Shown: one piece after another, positions 59,693-64,000 of the stretch
Layout: the number at the start of each line of letters is the position of its first letter
How positions within the stretch are numbered: position 1 is the stretch's first letter
From: Oleispira sp036960605
Lineage (GTDB): Bacteria; Pseudomonadota; Gammaproteobacteria; Pseudomonadales; Oceanobacteraceae
Length of the DNA: 64,000 bases
Assembly: GCA_036960605.1 (NCBI GenBank)
Contig: JBALXI010000015.1
Location: 1 to 64,000, forward strand
Direction: 5' to 3'
The notes under the pieces: model-generated
Seen by the model: the letters and a program-made list of their open reading frames with translations, nothing else
Told to the model about the DNA's origin: nothing
Database searches by the model: none
Translations under genes and position numbers: made by a program

Positions 59693-60415
59693 TTAAGAAT
59701 CTCCTTGAGCCTGCTCTTCCATCTCAGATAGAGAGCTATGACGCACATCAGCGCCACTCACTAAATAAATGACCTGTTCACTGATATTACGAGCATGGTC
59801 ACCGATACGTTCGATGGCACGTAAAATCCATAAAATGTTGATCGCTTGCCCAATAGAGCGAGGATCTTCCATCATATAGGTGATTAGCTCACGAATAGCA
59901 GAAGCGTATTGTTCATCGACCATTTTATCGTTACGCACAACTTCAATAGCGCCTTCGATATCATGACGAGCAAAAGCATCCAAAGCATCAGAAATCATTT
60001 TCACTACTGCGGTGCCCATATGGCGTATCGCTTGATGGCAGATTTTAGAACTGGCTTGATTGCTGTTCGCGACTTCTAAAGCATGTATCGCAATTTTAGC
60101 GGCTTCGTCGCCCATGCGTTCTAAATCACGCACAACACGGGAAACGGCCAATACCATGCGTAAATCAGACGCGGCTGGCTGTCGACGTACAAGAATGTGA
60201 GTACATTCTTGGTCTATGTCTAGCTCCATTTGATCAACGTCATCTTCACGCTGAATTATTTTATCTGCCGAGCTGGTATCACCACTGCAGATTGCGTCAA
60301 TCGCATCAGCAACTTGACGCTGTACTAGGCCGCCCATCGCCAACATTTGATTACGAATAGCTTCTAAATCTGCATTAAACTGCTGCGAGATGTGCTGGTT
60401 AAAGTTCATATCCAT
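59693..60415 (-). CDS. phoU: Phosphate signalling protein PhoU
   Basis: A 240-residue cytoplasmic protein of two repeated three-helix bundles. The family metal-cluster motifs E(D)xxxD are seen in 'QREDDVDQMELDIDQEC' and in the second half at 'RNDKMVDEQYASAI', and 'RVVRDLERMGDEAAKIA' / 'RAIERIGDHARNISEQVIYL' are the paired signature helices. It links the Pst transporter to PhoR and represses the regulon when phosphate is plentiful. A GGAG lies eight bases before ATG. Confidence 0.96.
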   Translation of the reverse strand: MDMNFNQHISQQFNADLEAIRNQMLAMGGLVQRQVADAIDAICSGDTSSADKIIQREDDVDQMELDIDQECTHILVRRQPAASDLRMVLAVSRVVRDLERMGDEAAKIAIHALEVANSNQASSKICHQAIRHMGTAVVKMISDALDAFARHDIEGAIEVVRNDKMVDEQYASAIRELITYMMEDPRSIGQAINILWILRAIERIGDHARNISEQVIYLVSGADVRHSSLSEMEEQAQGDS

Positions 60416-60440
60416 TGTTCTTCTCCTTATTTATTAGGGG

Positions 60441-61256
60441 CTATCCGAAACGGCCAGTAATATAAGCTTCAGTCAACTCGTGTTGTGGGGTTGTGAAAAC
60501 TTGATTGGTTGGGTTCACTTCGATCAATTGACCCAGGTGGAAGTAAGCAGTACGTTGTGAAACACGCGCGGCTTGCTGCATTGAGTGCGTAACGATGGCA
60601 ATCGTATACTTCTCGCGTAGCTCATCGATTAACTCTTCGATCTTCGCCGTTGCAATTGGATCCAATGCTGAACAAGGCTCATCCATCAAGATCACTTCAG
60701 GATCAACCGCGATCGTACGCGCAATACAAAGACGCTGCTGCTGACCACCGGAAAGACCGGTACCGGGAGCATGTAAACGATCTTTTACTTCGTTCCATAA
60801 GCCAGCACGCTTTAAGCTTTTCTCAACGATTTCATCCAGCTCTACACGCGTTTGGGCTAAGCCGTGAATACGCGGGCCATAAGCGACGTTATCGTAGATA
60901 GACTTAGGGAATGGGTTAGGCTTTTGAAATACCATGCCCACTCGTGCACGCAAAGGTACTGTATCAACCTTTGCGTCATAGATGTTTTCGTTGTCGAGTA
61001 AAATTTCACCGGTAATCTTACAGATGTCGATGGTATCGTTCATGCGATTCAAGGTGCGTAAGAAGGTCGACTTACCACAACCAGAAGGTCCGATTAAGGC
61101 GATCACTTCGTTAGCGCCGATGTCTAAGTTAACATCAAAGATCGCTTGCTTGTCGCCGTAAAAAACATCGACGTTACGCGCTGAAAGTTTCGCTTTCGAG
61201 CTAAACGGGATACCCGTCGTTGTGTGGTTTTCAATAAGTTGCATGCTTGTGCTCAT
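60441..61256 (-). CDS. pstB: Phosphate ABC transporter ATP-binding protein PstB
   Basis: A 271-residue ATPase. 'ALIGPSGCGKSTFLRTLNRMND', 'GMVFQKPNPFPKSIYDNVAYG', 'LSGGQQQRLCIARTIA' and 'VILMDEPCSALDPIATAKIEELI' are all PstB hallmarks. The ATG at 61256 is preferred to a TTG at 61262. It lies between pstA (116 bases upstream) and phoU (25 bases downstream). Confidence 0.97.
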   Translation of the reverse strand: MSTSMQLIENHTTTGIPFSSKAKLSARNVDVFYGDKQAIFDVNLDIGANEVIALIGPSGCGKSTFLRTLNRMNDTIDICKITGEILLDNENIYDAKVDTVPLRARVGMVFQKPNPFPKSIYDNVAYGPRIHGLAQTRVELDEIVEKSLKRAGLWNEVKDRLHAPGTGLSGGQQQRLCIARTIAVDPEVILMDEPCSALDPIATAKIEELIDELREKYTIAIVTHSMQQAARVSQRTAYFHLGQLIEVNPTNQVFTTPQHELTEAYITGRFG

Positions 61257-61372
61257 GTTCAATTCTCGCTTTCAATTCTTTCTTTTTAGTACGATATTTC
61301 AGTGCATCATTCAGGTCAGGCTGTTGCGCTATCTATTCAAATAGTCTTTTTATTTAAATAGATAGGATCAGG

Positions 61373-62677
61373 CTACCAGCGACGCTCTAAGCGACGACGT
61401 AAAATGACGGCTGTGGTATTCATCAGCACTAAGAATGACAATAAAACTAAGATGGCGCCGGACGTGCGTTCTAAGAAAGCGCGCTCAGGGCTATCAGACC
61501 ATAAGAAAATCTGTACCGGTAACACCGTTGAAGGATCATTAATAAATCCAGGCACATCCACCACGAAGGCGACCATACCAATCATTAATAGCGGTGCGGT
61601 TTCACCTAACGCTTGTGCCATCCCCAAAATAGTACCGGTAAGCATACCCGGCATCGCCAGCGGTAATACGTGATGAAAAACTACTTGGTTTTTCGATGCG
61701 CCTAAGCCATAAGCCGCTTCACGAATTGACGGTGGTACGGCTTTAATCGCGGCACGAGCCGAGATAATAATGGTTGGTAGCGTCATTAAGGTTAACACCA
61801 AGCCGCCCAATAAAGGCGTGGAGCGGGCGACACCAAAAATATTAATGAAAATCGCCATCCCTAATAAACCAAAGATGATCGAAGGGACTGCGGCCAAGTT
61901 ATTAATATTAATCTCGACGATTTCCGTCATGCGGTTACGCGGGGCGAACTCTTCTAAATAGATCGCCGCAGAAACACCAATTGGAAAGGATAATAGCAGC
62001 GTTACCATCAAGGTTAATAATGTCCCTTTAATCGCCCCGTGAATACCGGCAAGTTCCGGTTCACGTGAATCACCGTTGGTGAAGAACAGGGTATTGAAGT
62101 GGCTATCCAATCTTTCTGTTTCAATCCAAGTATTCAACCAACCTAATTGCTGCTCTGAAAGGCGGTTGTTCATTTCATCTTTTGCTAGATCTTGATCGTG
62201 CTTAAACCATTGGTCTACATCATCGTCCATTAATAGCTCGATGCTGATCGTAGTATTAATCAAGGTTGGATTAGCGAGTAGCAAATCTTGTAATTGCCAA
62301 GCGGCACCTGGGCTAATTAGCTTAAACAGTTCGCGCTTTGCTTTTCGGCCTTTAGGTTTAAGGCTTTTGGCGAAATGACGTTTTATTAAACCTTCGAAGT
62401 TAGCAAAGCGAATTTCATCAGCACTGCTGTCTTTAGTGAGATCTAAATAATCACTGTCTAATAGGATCTCGGTCGCTAAGCTCGTTTGTTGAAATACAGA
62501 GGCGCCTTTACTGGCAATATCGGTAAATAACACCACTAGGCATAACATACCGAAGAAAACAGACGCCATACCGTATAGGCGGAAACGCGTTTCTGCAGCA
62601 CGGCGGCGAGCTAAACTTTTCTCAACCTTTTGACGGGTCGTTAAGGTATTGGTAGTCATATTTTTAGAATCAATCAT
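61373..62677 (-). CDS. pstA: Phosphate ABC transporter permease PstA
   Basis: A 434-residue permease, longer than E. coli PstA (296), because about 150 residues of a soluble, charged region ('ADEIRFANFEGLIKRHFAKSLKPKGRK', 'LMDDDVDQWFKHDQD') lie between helix 1 (about 33-52) and the helices from about 210. The C-terminal six-helix core has 'GAIKGTLLTLMVTLLLSFPIGVSAAIYLEEFAP' and the ATPase-coupling 'IREAAYGLGASKNQVVFHHVLPLAMPGML'. The insert is periplasmic by topology. Its start overlaps the end of pstC by eight bases (ATGATTGA). Confidence 0.95.
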   Translation of the reverse strand: MIDSKNMTTNTLTTRQKVEKSLARRRAAETRFRLYGMASVFFGMLCLVVLFTDIASKGASVFQQTSLATEILLDSDYLDLTKDSSADEIRFANFEGLIKRHFAKSLKPKGRKAKRELFKLISPGAAWQLQDLLLANPTLINTTISIELLMDDDVDQWFKHDQDLAKDEMNNRLSEQQLGWLNTWIETERLDSHFNTLFFTNGDSREPELAGIHGAIKGTLLTLMVTLLLSFPIGVSAAIYLEEFAPRNRMTEIVEININNLAAVPSIIFGLLGMAIFINIFGVARSTPLLGGLVLTLMTLPTIIISARAAIKAVPPSIREAAYGLGASKNQVVFHHVLPLAMPGMLTGTILGMAQALGETAPLLMIGMVAFVVDVPGFINDPSTVLPVQIFLWSDSPERAFLERTSGAILVLLSFLVLMNTTAVILRRRLERRW

Positions 62678-64000
62678 ATTGCTCTCGATATTTCTGTACG
62701 ATCTTCAAAGCAACGAAGTTCAATATTAGCGTGGACAAGAAGAGCACTAGGCCTAAAGCAAATGCGGCTAAGGTCTTAGGAGAGTCAAACTCTTGGTCTC
62801 CGACTAGTAAGGTTACAATTTGAACCGTTACTGTAGTCACACTATCTAGAGGGTTAGCGGTTAGGTTTGCTGCTAAGCCTGCCGCCATGGCAACAATCAT
62901 CGTCTCACCAATCGCACGAGAAACCGCGAGCATGACTGCACCTACAATACCGGGTAACGCGGCGGGAATAACAACCTGACGAATGGTTTCGTTTTTGGTC
63001 GCACCAAGGCCATAACTACCATCGCGTAGCGATTGTGGCACGGCGTTGATCACATCATCGGATAAAGAGGATACGAAAGGAATAATCATCACGCCCATCA
63101 CAAGGCCTGCGGCTAAGGCGCTTTCGGAAGAAACTTCTAAGCCTAAGTCAGTTCCTAATACACGTATAAAGGGGGCAACGGTTAAGGCGGCAAAGAAACC
63201 ATAAACAACGGTTGGAATACCGGCCAAAACTTCTAATGCGGGTTTTGCGTATTGGCGTACATTGTCAGAAGCGTATTCCGATAAGTAAATGGCGGCCATT
63301 AAACCGATCGGTATAGCAATCGTCATCGCAATGGATGAAATTAATAACGTACCGAGAAATAAAGGCACCGCACCAAAACTACCGGAAGAACCTGATTGGT
63401 CCGCGCGTAAGGCAACCTGGGGTGACCACGTCGTGCCAAATAAGAATTCTAACGGATTAACTTGTTGGAAAAACATCCAAGCTTCAAAGACCACACTGGC
63501 TAAAATGCCGACGGTGGTTAATACCGCGATACCCGAACTCGAAAGCAATAGGATATTAACAATATTCTCCATCTCCGTACGCGCGCGTAATTCGGGCTTG
63601 ATACGACGGTAAGTGATGCCAAAGCAAACCAAGCATAAACTTAAGGCGATGCCTGAATTCAATATTAACGTGCGATCGTTTAATGCGGCTAGATGGTTAA
63701 CAGCAGGCATTAAGCTGGCATCAGGTGCTAGGCCAGAACCCGCGGCAAGGTTATACACCTTACTGATGGCCAGCTGAATTTGGGCAGGGTCAGCGGCTTG
63801 AATAGCAGCCGGTAATTGTGCAACCAATAAATGATTGATGACTGGGCCTTCTAATAAATGCCAAGACAGCAATAAAATTAATGCGGGAACACCGGTCCAT
63901 AGGGCCATTAATGTGCCGTAGTGATCGGGCAAGGAATGCATTCGCAGTCCTTGGTTGGATATTGTTCGAGCACGGTTGCGACCTAAGAAATAGGCACCTC
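62670..64000 (-). CDS. pstC: Phosphate ABC transporter permease PstC (5' end outside window)
   Basis: The frame is open to the edge of the window, beyond an ATG at 63941: the extra residues read AYFLGRNRARTISNQGLR, continuing the protein, so 443 or more residues exist and the start is to the right. The long N-terminal region between helices (about 'GPVINHLLVAQLPAAIQAADPAQIQ') matches long marine-type PstC. The coupling motif is 'QSLRDGSYGLGATKNETIRQVVIPAALPGIVGA', and 'MAIYLSEYAS'-like 'MAAIYLSEYASDNVRQYAKPALEVLAGIPTVVYGFFAAL' region is family-typical. It couples to pstA by overlap; pstS would be upstream, unseen. Confidence 0.95.
   Translation of the reverse strand, partial: GAYFLGRNRARTISNQGLRMHSLPDHYGTLMALWTGVPALILLLSWHLLEGPVINHLLVAQLPAAIQAADPAQIQLAISKVYNLAAGSGLAPDASLMPAVNHLAALNDRTLILNSGIALSLCLVCFGITYRRIKPELRARTEMENIVNILLLSSSGIAVLTTVGILASVVFEAWMFFQQVNPLEFLFGTTWSPQVALRADQSGSSGSFGAVPLFLGTLLISSIAMTIAIPIGLMAAIYLSEYASDNVRQYAKPALEVLAGIPTVVYGFFAALTVAPFIRVLGTDLGLEVSSESALAAGLVMGVMIIPFVSSLSDDVINAVPQSLRDGSYGLGATKNETIRQVVIPAALPGIVGAVMLAVSRAIGETMIVAMAAGLAANLTANPLDSVTTVTVQIVTLLVGDQEFDSPKTLAAFALGLVLFLSTLILNFVALKIVQKYREQYD

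Noticed and set aside
63289..63612. Plus-strand reading frames across the pst genes
   Set aside because: They are mirror frames of pstC and pstA with no family similarity.

Overview
The window reads as chromosomal DNA of a Gram-negative, heterotrophic, probably marine gammaproteobacterium. Evidence is the outer-membrane porins, LpxL, E. coli-like FadH, RhlE, TesA-YbbAP and YeiR, a TRAP transporter, several large c-di-GMP proteins, a secreted lipase with its dedicated foldase, and a moderately AT-rich composition. The Oceanospirillales (Oleispira/Thalassolituus-like) are my best guess; this is inference, since there is no rRNA in the window. I see no tRNA, rRNA, CRISPR array, insertion sequence or prophage. 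Both edges cut genes: an RND pump at the left and PstC at the right.

Regions. 1-5.3 kb: end of an RND efflux permease, a pirin, a secreted phosphodiesterase fused to four hemopexin-like repeats, and an acyl-CoA dehydrogenase. 5.5-13.9 kb: 2,4-dienoyl-CoA reductase FadH, an unknown membrane protein, a Crp/Fnr regulator, a 7TM hybrid kinase, a PuuE-like deacetylase and an unknown protein. 13.9-16.3 kb: a DAHP synthase preceded by what looks like a transcription attenuator with a leader peptide dense in Tyr, Trp and Phe codons, and a binding protein whose 3' end overlaps it. 16.4-24.5 kb: a di-heme peroxidase, a decayed AraC-type fragment, a hybrid kinase, LpxL, RhlE and an S24-type repressor. 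24.6-32 kb: a chemoreceptor, a spermidine-synthase-like protein beside a DTW-domain tRNA-modifying enzyme, and a four-gene TRAP transporter operon including a TatT lipoprotein. 32-46 kb: c-di-GMP proteins, a rhodanese, a K+ channel, a ComFB-like protein, a CpxRA-like pair with a small Gln-rich periplasmic protein, a nitronate monooxygenase, and a lipase with its foldase. 46-56 kb: a GGDEF-EAL protein, tesA/ybbA-ybbP, yeiR, and a porin with a binding protein. 56.2-64 kb: phosphate regulon: phoB-phoR, a Pho-box-preceded porin, and phoU-pstB-pstA-pstC on the opposite strand.

How they work together. The right end is one phosphate-starvation module: PhoR senses Pst/PhoU state, PhoB binds Pho boxes, and a porin plus the Pst transporter bring phosphate in. 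The lipase and foldase, acyl-CoA dehydrogenase and FadH point to lipid and fatty-acid use. The most novel-looking item is the attenuator in front of the DAHP synthase. Its 28-residue leader peptide has nine aromatic codons (Tyr, Trp and Phe together) in a 14-codon stretch, followed by mutually exclusive hairpins and a strong intrinsic terminator, which suggests one leader that senses all three end products of the pathway.
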